This document shows, one piece after another, positions 1 to 8,661 of a stretch of DNA of 29,367 nucleotides. Location: the IMG/VR virus record IMGVR_UViG_3300043429_000913, positions 1 to 29,367 of that record; one strand, written 5' to 3'. The notes beneath the pieces were generated by a model that ran no database searches, had not been told where the DNA came from, and saw nothing but the letters and a program-made list of their open reading frames with translations. Every line of letters begins with the position of its first letter. Position 1 is the first letter of the stretch. This DNA is from a virus. The position numbers and the translations under genes were made by a program.

Positions 1-249
1 GTTATTCCCTCACTTGACGACGAATATGAAGAAAGAGCAGGATTAGAAGGACCATTTAACGCAAATGGTAGACCGATTTATTATGATCCAAAAGAAGGAA
101 AATACTGGGATCCAAAAACTGATTTTTACTTAGATGACGAAGAAGCCTCTACGCTATTCGCAGAATCATTTGAGGTAGTAGTGGAACATAAAGGGAAACT
201 AAAGAGAATTATCGTAGATTTACCGAAAGCTGGAAAGAGGAAACAATAA
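1..249 (+). CDS. C-terminal part of an unidentified phage protein (5' end outside window)
   Basis: The open frame runs from base 1 to a TAA at 247-249, giving 82 residues with no start inside the window. The visible part is rich in Asp, Glu, Tyr and Lys, with a DPKEGKYWDPKT stretch and a basic end (PKAGKRKQ). The stop shares a base with the ATG of the next gene (TAATG), which suggests translational coupling. I do not recognise the family. Its place at the head of a run of virion-like genes makes a structural or head-associated role possible, but this is context only. Confidence 0.7.
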   Translation, partial: VIPSLDDEYEERAGLEGPFNANGRPIYYDPKEGKYWDPKTDFYLDDEEASTLFAESFEVVVEHKGKLKRIIVDLPKAGKRKQ

Positions 250-1496
250 TGAGCAACAATATTAAAAGACTGATTGAACAAGCAATTCAATCTCAATTAC
301 CCGGCGCAGTGGTAAGGAAAATTCACCCACTCAATGAGGGTAAAAAGCCAAAGCCAGATTACATTGATATTGATAAAGATGGGAACAAAAAAGAACCCAT
401 GAAAAAAGCTATCAAGAATAAAGATCACTGTGATTCCGCATTTGATGAATCAAAAAAGAAGCCAAGTTCCGGACTATCTAAAAAAGAAAAATCATCAGTG
501 GTGAAGAAAGCAAAAGCTGGAAAAGATATTGGCAAAAAAGGTAAAGGCTTTGATGCGCTTGCTAAGAAAGCCGGTGGTGGCGAAAAGGGTAAAAAAATTG
601 CCGCTGCTGCAATGTGGAAAAATGTTGCTCGCGAAGATGTAAATGAAGCCGAGAATGAAAAGTGCACGGTTAAGTACAAAATGAAAAAGACTGATAAAAA
701 AATGTCGGTTGCTGAATATGATAATCGCGCTGATGCCGAAAAATTCTTGGATTCTATTAAGAAAAAAGGCGGTAATGGCATTATTAGTAAAACCGTAAAC
801 GAAGACGAAGTAACCGAAAAGGCAAAGTCAAAAGCTCAACAAAAATTCTTTGGTGTTGTTAATTCAATGCAAAAGGGCGATCAACCCAAAAAAGGTAAGG
901 CCGGTGAAGCAGCTAAATCAATGTCTAAAAAGGACGTAAAAGACTTTGCATCTACTAAACACAAGGGATTGCCCAAGAAAGTCAAGAAAACCGACGAAAA
1001 TGCGTCCGGTGGTTCTTCTGGTTCAGGTGCAGTGGCAACTACTAATCTACCCATTTTAGGTGATAAAAAGATCACTAAAAAACAAGTAGGAAATGGCATT
1101 TATGAAAGCCTTCTTCGTGGATACAGGAATGATATGTTACCAACAGCTAAAAAGCAATTAAATGAATCTATCTCTATAACCGTTGATGATGAAGACGCAG
1201 AAGCACTTCTTCAGTTGTTGGCAATGGCCGGTATTCAACAACAACCAAGTGCTGTTGTTGTATCTGATGAAGAACCATTAGACGAAAACAAACCAAATTG
1301 GCCAACGAAACCAGAAACATTCCAAGATACTCCAACCCTATCTTCTTATTCTGGTGGACTCAATAAGCCAAAAACAACCGGTCAATCCACTGTGCCGGTT
1401 CTTGCTAGCCAAAAAGATCGTCAGCATACTTATGAAAATGTAGATTTGGAAAGGACGCTGTTCAAATTGTATCAAGATTACAAGGGTAAAGAATAA
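249..1496 (+). CDS. Lys-rich modular phage protein, putative internal head protein
   Basis: 415 residues, very rich in Lys, Ala and Gly in the first 250 and acidic later. A motif near residues 36-52 (KPDYIDIDKDGNKKEPM) recurs in phage head proteins that I know only as hypotheticals. Around residues 194-247 the order KSKAQQKFFG ... AKSMSKKDVKDFASTKHKGLP resembles the small DUF3008 family of DNA-binding-like proteins. A segment near 110-125 (EKGKKIAAAAMWKNV) is another recurrent phage module. Residues 250-262 are a Ser/Gly linker. The start overlaps the previous stop (TAATG), and its own stop overlaps the next start the same way. The high charge fits a protein packed with DNA in the head, but that is inference. 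No catalytic motif was seen. Confidence 0.8.
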   Translation: MSNNIKRLIEQAIQSQLPGAVVRKIHPLNEGKKPKPDYIDIDKDGNKKEPMKKAIKNKDHCDSAFDESKKKPSSGLSKKEKSSVVKKAKAGKDIGKKGKGFDALAKKAGGGEKGKKIAAAAMWKNVAREDVNEAENEKCTVKYKMKKTDKKMSVAEYDNRADAEKFLDSIKKKGGNGIISKTVNEDEVTEKAKSKAQQKFFGVVNSMQKGDQPKKGKAGEAAKSMSKKDVKDFASTKHKGLPKKVKKTDENASGGSSGSGAVATTNLPILGDKKITKKQVGNGIYESLLRGYRNDMLPTAKKQLNESISITVDDEDAEALLQLLAMAGIQQQPSAVVVSDEEPLDENKPNWPTKPETFQDTPTLSSYSGGLNKPKTTGQSTVPVLASQKDRQHTYENVDLERTLFKLYQDYKGKE

Positions 1497-1771
1497 TGTC
1501 CAATCAAGCCAACGTCTATTCATCCGCTTCAAATCAAGTCTGGTACACGGATAAGGCTGCTATCAGCACGGGCGCATCCACGGTTACTTATCAAGTAAAT
1601 TTAGCACCCGATTTTGGCAATACAATTTATTCCAATCCTGTCCAAGTTCCGGCCAATAGTAGACAAGAAGTGTTCGTTGGTGTTGGCAATCAACTTACAG
1701 TGGTTGGCTCTTGCACGATTCAAGAAATTGGAACAGCAAGCTCTGGTACTGCTGGTGTAAACGCGGTTTAA
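1496..1771 (+). CDS. Small Ser/Thr/Val-rich protein, possible virion component
   Basis: 91 residues starting at the ATG that overlaps the upstream TAA. Composition (many Ser, Thr, Val, Asn and Gly, few charges) and alternating polar/hydrophobic stretches suggest an all-beta protein such as a decoration or fibre-associated protein. No signal peptide or membrane segment is present. The family was not recognised; placement between a putative internal protein and the injected-effector-like cluster is the only functional hint. Confidence 0.7.
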   Translation: MSNQANVYSSASNQVWYTDKAAISTGASTVTYQVNLAPDFGNTIYSNPVQVPANSRQEVFVGVGNQLTVVGSCTIQEIGTASSGTAGVNAV

Positions 1772-1775
1772 CCCA

Positions 1776-2402
1776 ATGCAACTAAAAATGTCGTTAACGG
1801 AATCATTGAGAAATACATTAAATCGGTTAGAGATATTATCCGAAGAAGAGTATGAGTATCGTGGAAGTCATGGCGCACCGGGACCAGAAGATGCGCCTTT
1901 ATATGATTTAACTGCAAATGGCATTTACCCAGAAGATGTATATTCTGCAAATGGTCAAAGGTATTATGGATCATATACTCCGGGTGATGCAACAGTATTC
2001 TCAATGATTCATACCTATCATAACAAGCCCAATGCGCCGGTAAAAATTTATCGTGCAATTCCGGCTGAACCAACTCCAGAAAAACAGATTGCAAATCTAC
2101 AAAAACAAATGTCATCTTTTCTGAAAAATGGAAGAATGCCAAATGATTCTAAATTCACTAATCCATACAAATGGTATGACTGGGCACACGACGAAGTAGA
2201 TAGATTATCGAAACTTCCGGCAACTGATACTCAAAAAGCAACAATAAATCCAGGAGATTGGGTATCTATTGATCGTCAATATGCGGTGGATCATGGACAA
2301 TCCGCGCTGAAGGGAAAATTTAAAATTATATCAAAAACAGTTCCGGCTAATCAAGTATTTACGAACGGTGATAGTATCAGAGAATGGGGATGGAATCCAT
2401 GA
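1776..2402 (+). CDS. Phage protein with ADP-ribosyltransferase-like motifs
   Basis: 208 residues. The N-terminal helix (LTESLRNTLNRLEILSEE, about residues 7-24) resembles leaders shared by many phage virion-associated proteins and ends in an xSE site. The rest has the order HGAPGPEDAPLYDLT (32-46), VKIYRAIP (89-96), GDWVSIDRQYAVDHG (160-174) and SIREWGW (200-206). A V-Y-R strand, a later Ser-bearing strand and a Glu in the last strand match the R-S-E layout of ADP-ribosyltransferase folds (candidates R93, S164, E203). That reading is from motif spacing and not proven. T4 packages and injects the ADP-ribosyltransferase Alt, so an injected effector is plausible. An alternative start at 1788 (MSLTES) is equally likely because neither has a clear Shine-Dalgarno. 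The stop overlaps the next ATG (ATGA). Confidence 0.7.
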   Translation: MQLKMSLTESLRNTLNRLEILSEEEYEYRGSHGAPGPEDAPLYDLTANGIYPEDVYSANGQRYYGSYTPGDATVFSMIHTYHNKPNAPVKIYRAIPAEPTPEKQIANLQKQMSSFLKNGRMPNDSKFTNPYKWYDWAHDEVDRLSKLPATDTQKATINPGDWVSIDRQYAVDHGQSALKGKFKIISKTVPANQVFTNGDSIREWGWNP

Positions 2403-2851
2403 GAGCCAAAGAATTTATCAGTGAATGGACAGTCAATGACAATCAATTGATTGATATGTTTGAGCATTTTAAAGAGTACTTAATAGAAGGCGCTGACGAA
2501 AAAGAATTGGAAAGATTGAATCGATTTTTAATAAACAATCAAACGATAAGTGATGTCAAAGTTGGCATGCAATACTATCCAGTATCGTTTAATGCATTAC
2601 TAACAACTGTTGATCCCTCTACTCCGGCGTTGATAACCATAGCCAGATTTGATGATAGCAGAACATTAGACGATATGGTACGTGATTATTATGTGTTTGA
2701 TGGATTAAAATTTGCTAATAATGGAATCAATGGTGGTTTTTTGAAAAGAACAATGTTGTTTGAATCTGAGCAACACTGGCAAGAATTTTTCACATTATTT
2801 TTGCTTGGGTTCAGCAGCAATGATTGGAAAATCAGAGAAAAAATATTATGA
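2399..2851 (+). CDS. Hypothetical protein with MRAKEFISE leader
   Basis: 150 residues. I chose the ATG at 2399 rather than 2384 because it forms an ATGA overlap with the upstream stop and begins with the same MRAKEFI peptide as the next gene. The leader MRAKEFISE resembles the T4 capsid-targeting sequence (MKTYQEFIxE), which is cut after an (I/L)xE site by the prohead protease. The body is mixed acidic and hydrophobic, and no known domain was recognised. The gene sits in a coupled run of ATGA overlaps, suggesting co-expression with its neighbours. Packaging into the head is inferred. Confidence 0.75.
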   Translation: MRAKEFISEWTVNDNQLIDMFEHFKEYLIEGADEKELERLNRFLINNQTISDVKVGMQYYPVSFNALLTTVDPSTPALITIARFDDSRTLDDMVRDYYVFDGLKFANNGINGGFLKRTMLFESEQHWQEFFTLFLLGFSSNDWKIREKIL

Positions 2852-4383
2852 GAGCCAAAGAATTTATTGTAGGAAATGATAACACAAAGATGACTCTTTG
2901 GCACGGCGGCAATCTTACTGACAATCTCGCTTTAATATCACAAAAAAAGGGAAGATTTGAATATGGTAGTGGATTATATGCGACCACTCATTGGGGAACA
3001 GCCAATAAGTATTCAAAAGGATCAAGAAAATTGTATAAGATCATTCTTCAAAAAGGCAATGATGCAAATTCTCATTCAATTGATTCGGATGCTGCGATAT
3101 CATTCGTTGATCAATATGTAGTTAAAGAAAAACGCAATGAAGTCAAGGAAAGAATACAAAAACGATCAAAAAATAATCAAATAAATGCTGAGACTTTTAA
3201 TAACATCATTCTGAACAATGATGCGATTCGTCCAACTAATACGAAAGATTTAAGTGAGTTTTTGGTTAGCCAAGGCATAGATTATCTATTGGTGCCAAAC
3301 GCATTTGGTTGGGGTGAGATGATGGTCGTTATCTTTAATATGAGAAAAATAGTAGAGATCAAGCGAGTACAACCAAAAGAAAAGATTGATACCTATGATT
3401 TGCCAACAGAGTTTAGTGAAAATAAAAGACGATTTAATGAACAAACTGAATTACCACCAGAATACAGTGGTCCTATGAGACAAACCTATATTATTCCCGG
3501 ACTATCTGCCGCCGACCCATATAACAACTATCGGTTTGGTGTCGCTATGGCACGTGCTCGTTCAGAGGCTAAAACCGACGATGTGAATCCATATATGCCT
3601 GAATGGACCGCTGAGACGACATTCGGAGAACATGGAGTCATATCTGGAATGAATGGCGGAATTAAACAAGTAATAGACAAGGCATTGACAATGACAAATA
3701 CACCGGGAGGAAAGAAGTTAGTAGTTACTCCTGAAAGCGACGAACCTAAGTTAGTGAATAACAAAAGCCCGATGGTTAGTTTTAAGGGATATAAAACGAA
3801 ACGAGACAAAAAAATCAGTGAAGGAAATTCTATGTCGCCAAGAAAAATTCATTTAAAATTCTTTAGCAAGCCGGGAACATTGGCAATGCTTGAATCTTAC
3901 GCGAATCCATCATCTGAGTTGCATATAAAGTTCAGAAAAGTAGTAGAAGAATATGATGATAGCTATTATGAGGCGATAGTAAGCGAAAGATCAACATCAA
4001 AACCAAGACTTGTTATTAACTTCAAGTTAAGTAAAAATGATAAGGAAATAGATGTGGGTAATATTGAACCAGTATTAGATACAGATGAAAAAGGAAAAAC
4101 TGTACATACATCCTCTGGCTCGTTTGATGGTGGCGTTGATTTGGGAACACGCGGCGTTCATTGGTTAATGAAACAATTGAAAAATTTTGCCAAGGCTCAA
4201 GGATTTTCTGTAGAGCGGATAACATCTTCCACGCGATATACTGGGGCAAGAGCGTTTAATAATTTGGGCAATGATGAATTTGATATGCCAAAAACATTTA
4301 AAGTCAATAAAAATTTGAAAGAAATTGCGGTATATGAGTCAAATAGAGGAACAACGACCTATTACTTGATCGAAGAACGATGA
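2848..4383 (+). CDS. Multidomain protein with N-terminal ART-like domain and MRAKEFI leader
   Basis: 511 residues from the ATG at 2848, which overlaps the previous stop and is preferred over 2824. Residues 1-7 and their first 20 bases are identical to the start of the preceding gene. Residues 17-70 read LWHGG ... FEYGSGLYATTHWGTANKYSKGS, and GWGEMMVV lies at 154-161. H19, Y44 and E157 would fit the H-Y-E triad of PARP/DUF3990-type ADP-ribosyltransferases. A second conserved block (about 203-316) contains YIIPGLSAADPYNNYRFGVA and NTPGGKKLV, a combination I associate with uncharacterised phage proteins. The C-terminal 180 residues are unassigned. Unlike its neighbour, the leader has VGN rather than a Glu at the expected protease site. 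A head-packaged effector is the leading guess. Confidence 0.75.
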   Translation: MRAKEFIVGNDNTKMTLWHGGNLTDNLALISQKKGRFEYGSGLYATTHWGTANKYSKGSRKLYKIILQKGNDANSHSIDSDAAISFVDQYVVKEKRNEVKERIQKRSKNNQINAETFNNIILNNDAIRPTNTKDLSEFLVSQGIDYLLVPNAFGWGEMMVVIFNMRKIVEIKRVQPKEKIDTYDLPTEFSENKRRFNEQTELPPEYSGPMRQTYIIPGLSAADPYNNYRFGVAMARARSEAKTDDVNPYMPEWTAETTFGEHGVISGMNGGIKQVIDKALTMTNTPGGKKLVVTPESDEPKLVNNKSPMVSFKGYKTKRDKKISEGNSMSPRKIHLKFFSKPGTLAMLESYANPSSELHIKFRKVVEEYDDSYYEAIVSERSTSKPRLVINFKLSKNDKEIDVGNIEPVLDTDEKGKTVHTSSGSFDGGVDLGTRGVHWLMKQLKNFAKAQGFSVERITSSTRYTGARAFNNLGNDEFDMPKTFKVNKNLKEIAVYESNRGTTTYYLIEER

Positions 4384-5006
4384 TATCCGAAAACAGAACC
4401 ACTGATAAACGATTCGGTGATCAGTGGCTATTTGAGTTCCCAAAAAGAATGGGAGCAAGCGGTCACAATCCCTATGATGATTTAATCATGGGAATGCAAG
4501 CAAACTCCTCGGTTGGTCATGTTACGAAGTCACTCGGGGATAATCTATTCATGATGCAAGTTGATGCAAATTATGCTTATTATTGGATAGAAAAAAATGG
4601 CGAAATAGAAATAATAGCGGGCGTGATGCCATTTGAAAACGGCATTGCTATAGGAGATGTTGGCAAAAAGCAAAAGGGATCGGTGTGGGCTGGTGATTTT
4701 TACAAAAGCATTGTAAAAAACTCTGGTGTGAAATTGCTATTTAGCGGCGATCAGATAAGCGACGAAGGCCATAGAATATGGAAAAACTTGCTAAAGAGCG
4801 ACAGTAAATTGTTTGGGTATGATTCTGCAAATACGAATTATTATCAAAATATAGATTCGGAAGAAGATTTAGAAAAGTTTTTGGGCGATACAGAAACGAG
4901 TAGAAATTTCAGATTCGTATTGTCCGAAAATGTAAAATCAAGATGTGGTGGTGTTTGGACATCATTTGAAATGTATCGCATTCATAGGTTGATACATAAG
5001 TATTGA
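4380..5006 (+). CDS. Conserved-looking phage protein, function unknown
   Basis: 208 residues, with the start in an ATGA overlap at 4380. A central block (about residues 65-150) has WIEKNGEIEIIAG, then SVWAGDFYKSIVKNSG and LLFSGDQISDEGHRIWKNL. The last segment recurs in my memory of phage accessory proteins of unknown role. The sequence has no signal peptide, no membrane segment and only one Cys. It is the last gene of a tightly coupled four-gene group; a 20-base gap with a Shine-Dalgarno separates it from the fibre gene. It is probably co-regulated with the ART-like proteins. The fold could be acyltransferase-like, but I cannot support that from motifs. Confidence 0.7.
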   Translation: MISENRTTDKRFGDQWLFEFPKRMGASGHNPYDDLIMGMQANSSVGHVTKSLGDNLFMMQVDANYAYYWIEKNGEIEIIAGVMPFENGIAIGDVGKKQKGSVWAGDFYKSIVKNSGVKLLFSGDQISDEGHRIWKNLLKSDSKLFGYDSANTNYYQNIDSEEDLEKFLGDTETSRNFRFVLSENVKSRCGGVWTSFEMYRIHRLIHKY

Positions 5007-5026
5007 ATTATTAAAGGAAAATTAAA

Positions 5027-6655
5027 ATGGCTATACCATCTCCATCCAATGTAGCGCCTTGGTATTTGCGCGATATGTGTCAGGCTCTAGAGCTTGACCC
5101 TGTATCCGGTAATGTTTTTATTCGCACAGGATTAAGTAATTCTATAGTTAATATTACTGGTCCAGTATCTATTCCTGGATTAGTGACTATTACTGGTAAT
5201 GCAAATATCACGAGTATGCCACCAATTACAGGCAATGTCAATGCAAATATCACTGGTGGCAATAGTAACGTAACTATATTGGGAAATGTTCCGGTTACTC
5301 AAGCATCTTCGCCTTGGGTAGTATCAGGAAACGTCAACGCAAATATCACTGGTGGCAATAGTAATGTAGCCGTTACTGGAAATATTGTTGGTATTACAAG
5401 TTTGCCACCTATTACACAAGGAACATCACCGTGGATAGTTAGTGGCACATTAACACCCCCTCCGGTTAGTAATGTCGTAATTACTGGAACCAACATTGAT
5501 GCATTTGGTAGACTCAGAGTAAGCGAGCCATATACTCTATTTAATTCTGCATTATCTGGCGAAAGAAGATATGACTTCTCATCTCAAACAGCGGGCGGTG
5601 GAGCAGTAAATTTTGACTTTAACGCAAATGTAAGGCAATTGCAAGTTAATTCAGTGAATGCAGCAAGCCAAGTGATCAGAGAATCAATGCTAACCTTCCC
5701 ATATCAACCTGGAAAAAGTTTGCTAATCATGCACAGCGTTTGTTTCGCGGACTGGACTTATAATACAATACAAAAAGCAGGATTATTCTCCGCAAGCAAT
5801 GGAGTATATTTTCAACAAGTTGGCAAGATAGTATCCTTTGTCAACAGAAGTTCATCATCTGGTGTATTAACAGAAGAAGTAATTCCACAATCAAGCTGGA
5901 ATGGCGATAAATTAAATGGAACAGGACCAAGCGGAATTACGCTGAATCCAAGCGCAACTCAATTATTGTGGCATGATGTAGAGTGGCTTGGTGTTGGTAG
6001 CATAAGATGCGGATTTGTTATCAATGGTCAGTTTATCTTATGCCATACATTCAATCATGCGAATAATCCGGCTTACCCAACCACTTACATGGGGACAGCC
6101 ACTCTTCCGATGCGGTACGAACTCACATCAACTGGAGGGGGAATAGGTACTGCCACTATGCAACAAATTTGTTGCACCGTAATGTCAGAAGGTGGATACA
6201 ATGAATCAACATTCACATACTCGGCTGGTACCGGAATTTCTTCGACACGTTTGGTAAATAGCGGCACATATTATCCTATAGTATCAATCAGATTAAATAG
6301 TGGGTTTTTGGATTCTATTGTAAAACTAGCACAGGTTGATATTCTAAGCCCCAGTGTAAATTATTATCGGTGGGTGGTATTAAAAAACGCAACACTGACT
6401 GGTGCAACGTGGGCATATCCGGCATCTTCCAATAAAGTGGACGTAGATACTGCCGCTACTGCAATATCTGGTGGAATAGAAATTCAATCAGGATTTGCAG
6501 CAAGCAGAGAAACAATGACTTTGGGCGAGTTGGGGTTTTATGCAAGATTGGGAAGAACGGTTGGGGGAGTATCAGACGTATTCACGTTGGCGCTCGCGGC
6601 AGAAAATAACAATGCGGATGTATGCGCCCAAATGGGATGGGAAGAAATACTATGA
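5027..6655 (+). CDS. Tail fibre or other virion structural protein
   Basis: 542 residues, start supported by AAAGGA at 5014-5019. Residues 20-150 are a low-complexity beta region with repeated GNVNANITGGNSNV units and SPWVVSG/SPWIVSG turns, typical of elongated phage fibres. DAFGRLRVSEPYTLFNS follows (about 161-177), a signature I know from structural proteins of T4-like cyanophages and freshwater phages. The remaining 360 residues are Ser/Thr/Gly/Asn-rich with no enzyme motif. Host or baseplate attachment is the expected role; which fibre it is cannot be told. The stop overlaps the next ATG (ATGA). Confidence 0.8.
   Translation: MAIPSPSNVAPWYLRDMCQALELDPVSGNVFIRTGLSNSIVNITGPVSIPGLVTITGNANITSMPPITGNVNANITGGNSNVTILGNVPVTQASSPWVVSGNVNANITGGNSNVAVTGNIVGITSLPPITQGTSPWIVSGTLTPPPVSNVVITGTNIDAFGRLRVSEPYTLFNSALSGERRYDFSSQTAGGGAVNFDFNANVRQLQVNSVNAASQVIRESMLTFPYQPGKSLLIMHSVCFADWTYNTIQKAGLFSASNGVYFQQVGKIVSFVNRSSSSGVLTEEVIPQSSWNGDKLNGTGPSGITLNPSATQLLWHDVEWLGVGSIRCGFVINGQFILCHTFNHANNPAYPTTYMGTATLPMRYELTSTGGGIGTATMQQICCTVMSEGGYNESTFTYSAGTGISSTRLVNSGTYYPIVSIRLNSGFLDSIVKLAQVDILSPSVNYYRWVVLKNATLTGATWAYPASSNKVDVDTAATAISGGIEIQSGFAASRETMTLGELGFYARLGRTVGGVSDVFTLALAAENNNADVCAQMGWEEIL
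5243..5364 (+). repeat. Direct repeat inside the fibre gene
   Basis: Bases 5243-5268 and 5339-5364 are identical over 26 bases, 96 bases apart, and encode the same peptide (ANITGGNSN). The near-perfect DNA identity, beyond what protein conservation needs, suggests a recent duplication or gene conversion in the beta-repeat shaft. Confidence 0.8.
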
Positions 6656-7089
6656 AAATTATACTTACAGTATTATTGCTATCAACATTTAGTGTAATAG
6701 CAAAAGAACCAAACATGGGAAAAAAGTATCCAACGAATATCATCAGAGTGATTGATGGCGATACGCTTAAAATAGAAGCTAAATGGTTGCCTGATCCGTT
6801 GCCAAAACAAATATCAGTTAGATTGAATAATATTGATACGCCGGAAAAAGGCGCTCGTTCTCAATGTGAATCAGAACAAATACTATCAGCAAAAGCAACA
6901 GAATTTACCAAGACAAAAGTTAAAGAATCAAAAAAACAAGAAGTAATAATTTATAAATTTGAAAAATATGGTAGGTTGCTAGCGGATATTGTGCTTGATA
7001 ATAAGAATCTGAGTAAAATGCTAATTGATAGCAAACTGGCAAGACCATACTATGGTGGAACAAAACAATCTTGGTGTGAGGTCAAGTAA
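6652..7089 (+). CDS. Secreted staphylococcal-nuclease-like (SNase) protein
   Basis: 145 residues from the ATG at 6652 (ATGA overlap with the fibre gene; preferred over 6622 because it starts a signal peptide). Residues 1-17 (MKIILTVLLLSTFSVIA) form a Sec-type signal with likely cleavage after VIA. The nuclease core is clear: VIDGDTLKIE (33-42), VRLNNIDTPEKG (56-67) and FEKYGRLLA (103-111). R57, E65 and R108 correspond to catalytic R35, E43 and R87 of the S. aureus enzyme, so it should be an active calcium-dependent nuclease. Length is near the minimal family size. Export would place it in the periplasm or medium, where it could degrade competing or released DNA; that role is inferred. Confidence 0.88.
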   Translation: MKIILTVLLLSTFSVIAKEPNMGKKYPTNIIRVIDGDTLKIEAKWLPDPLPKQISVRLNNIDTPEKGARSQCESEQILSAKATEFTKTKVKESKKQEVIIYKFEKYGRLLADIVLDNKNLSKMLIDSKLARPYYGGTKQSWCEVK

Positions 7090-7092
7090 AAA

Positions 7093-8640
7093 ATGGCCGC
7101 TGATTTATCATTAGTCAAAGACCCACACAAAAAGCATATATATACTAAACAACAAATAGAAGAGTTTGCTAAATGTTCTGATCCCATCATTGGTCCACAA
7201 TACTTCTTAGATCACTTCTTTTATATTCAGCATCCCACCAAGGGTAGAATGCTATATAAGCCTTATGAGTATCAGGTAGACCTCGCCAGAGTGTACCACC
7301 AAAATATCTATAGTATATCAATGCTGCCCAGACAAAGTGGTAAAAGTACGGTTGCGGCAGGATACTTGCTTTGGTATGCAATGTTTAACAGAGATTCAAC
7401 CATTTTGGTTGCAGCACACAAGCACACTGGCAGTCAAGAAATCATGACCAGAGTAAGATTTGCATACGAATGTTGCCCAGATCATATTAGAGCGGGTGCA
7501 ACAAGTTACAATAAAGGTAGTTTGGAATTTGAAAATGGGTCAAGAATAGTATCTACAACAACAACTGAGAATACTGGTCGTGGTATGTCTATATCATTAT
7601 TGTACCTGGATGAGTTCAGTTTCGTTCGGCCTGCGATTGCCGCAGACTTTTGGACCTCAATTAGCCCAACTCTTGCAACTGGCGGTAAATGTATTATCAC
7701 GTCTACGCCCAGTTCGGACGAAGATCAGTTTGCGTTATTGTGGAAAAATGCAAACAAATGTATTGATGCCTATGGCAATCCCACCGAGTTAGGAATCAAT
7801 GGATTCAAGGCATTTACTTGTCATTGGAGTGATCATCCAGACAGAGATCAACATTGGGCCGACAATATGCGAGCACAATTGGGTGATGATAGGTTTGAAC
7901 GAGAGATAAATTGCCGCTTTATTTCAGCAGAGGAGACTCTGATAGCACCAGCAAAATTGGCCGATCTTGAAAAACAAGAACCTATTTTTAAAATAGGCCA
8001 AGTAAGATGGTATAAGCAACCTAAACGCGATTCAATCTACTGTGTTGCGCTTGATCCAAGTGTGGGAACAGGTGGCGATTATGCAGCAATTCAAGTATAT
8101 GAAGCTAACACAACTGAACAAGTTGCAGAGTGGCAACATAATAGAACACCGATACAAGAACAAATTCGCATTTTAGCTGGTATATGCGATTATCTACACG
8201 AATTTACTGAAGATGATAAAACGATTTATTATTCAGTTGAAAATAATTCTGTTGGCGAGGCTGCATTGGTTAGTATAGCGGAATACGGTGAACCAAATAT
8301 AAAAGGGTATTTTTTATGTGAGCCGGGGAAACAAAGAAAAGGATTTTCTACTACAAGGCGAACCAAAATTGCTGCTTGTAATAAATTGAAAATGCTCGTT
8401 GAACGAGATAAAATGAAGATTAGTTCTGGTCCGTTAATATCTGAATTAAAAACATTTGTAGCTAAAGGCATGATTGGTTATGAGGCTAAAGCTGGTGAAC
8501 ATGATGATTTGGTGTCTGCTACTTTGATTGTAGTCAGAATGCTACAAACACTTCAGTCCTATTACCCAGAATTGGATAATAGAATAAAAGATCATGCCGA
8601 TATCATTGCACCTATGCCGTTTGTTGTGATGATGGGTTGA
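7093..8640 (+). CDS. 17: Terminase large subunit (gp17-like)
   Basis: 515 residues; T4 gp17 has 610. This DNA-packaging motor combines an N-terminal ATPase with a C-terminal RNase H-fold nuclease that cuts concatemers. Walker A is PRQSGKST (79-86) and Walker B LLYLDE (169-174). Nuclease acidic residues are visible at VALDPS (D321), YSVENN (E383) and EHDDL (D471/D472). ITSTPSS (202-208) fits the coupling motif. The start ATG lies 4 bases after the nuclease-gene stop. No small terminase is in the window. The TGA lies inside a TTGAT pentamer followed 20 bases later by tnpB, so an inserted element abuts the 3' end. The C-terminus (PMPFVVMMG) looks natural, so truncation is unlikely. Confidence 0.96.
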   Translation: MAADLSLVKDPHKKHIYTKQQIEEFAKCSDPIIGPQYFLDHFFYIQHPTKGRMLYKPYEYQVDLARVYHQNIYSISMLPRQSGKSTVAAGYLLWYAMFNRDSTILVAAHKHTGSQEIMTRVRFAYECCPDHIRAGATSYNKGSLEFENGSRIVSTTTTENTGRGMSISLLYLDEFSFVRPAIAADFWTSISPTLATGGKCIITSTPSSDEDQFALLWKNANKCIDAYGNPTELGINGFKAFTCHWSDHPDRDQHWADNMRAQLGDDRFEREINCRFISAEETLIAPAKLADLEKQEPIFKIGQVRWYKQPKRDSIYCVALDPSVGTGGDYAAIQVYEANTTEQVAEWQHNRTPIQEQIRILAGICDYLHEFTEDDKTIYYSVENNSVGEAALVSIAEYGEPNIKGYFLCEPGKQRKGFSTTRRTKIAACNKLKMLVERDKMKISSGPLISELKTFVAKGMIGYEAKAGEHDDLVSATLIVVRMLQTLQSYYPELDNRIKDHADIIAPMPFVVMMG

Positions 8641-8643
8641 TAA

Positions 8644-8658
8644 AAAAAGATAAATACA
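8644..8658 (+). promoter_or_regulatory. Candidate T4-type late promoter upstream of tnpB
   Basis: The 15-mer AAAAAGATAAATACA contains GATAAATA, one base from the T4 late-promoter consensus TATAAATA. The identical 15-mer occurs at 25885-25899 in front of another short gene. If active, transcription would start close to the tnpB ATG at 8662. No Shine-Dalgarno precedes that ATG. Confidence 0.4.
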
Positions 8659-8661
8659 AGT

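Noticed and set aside
8541-8640. Terminase truncated by the TnpB insertion
   Set aside because: The nuclease domain is complete through the last acidic residue, and the C-terminus looks natural; shorter than T4 but plausible.
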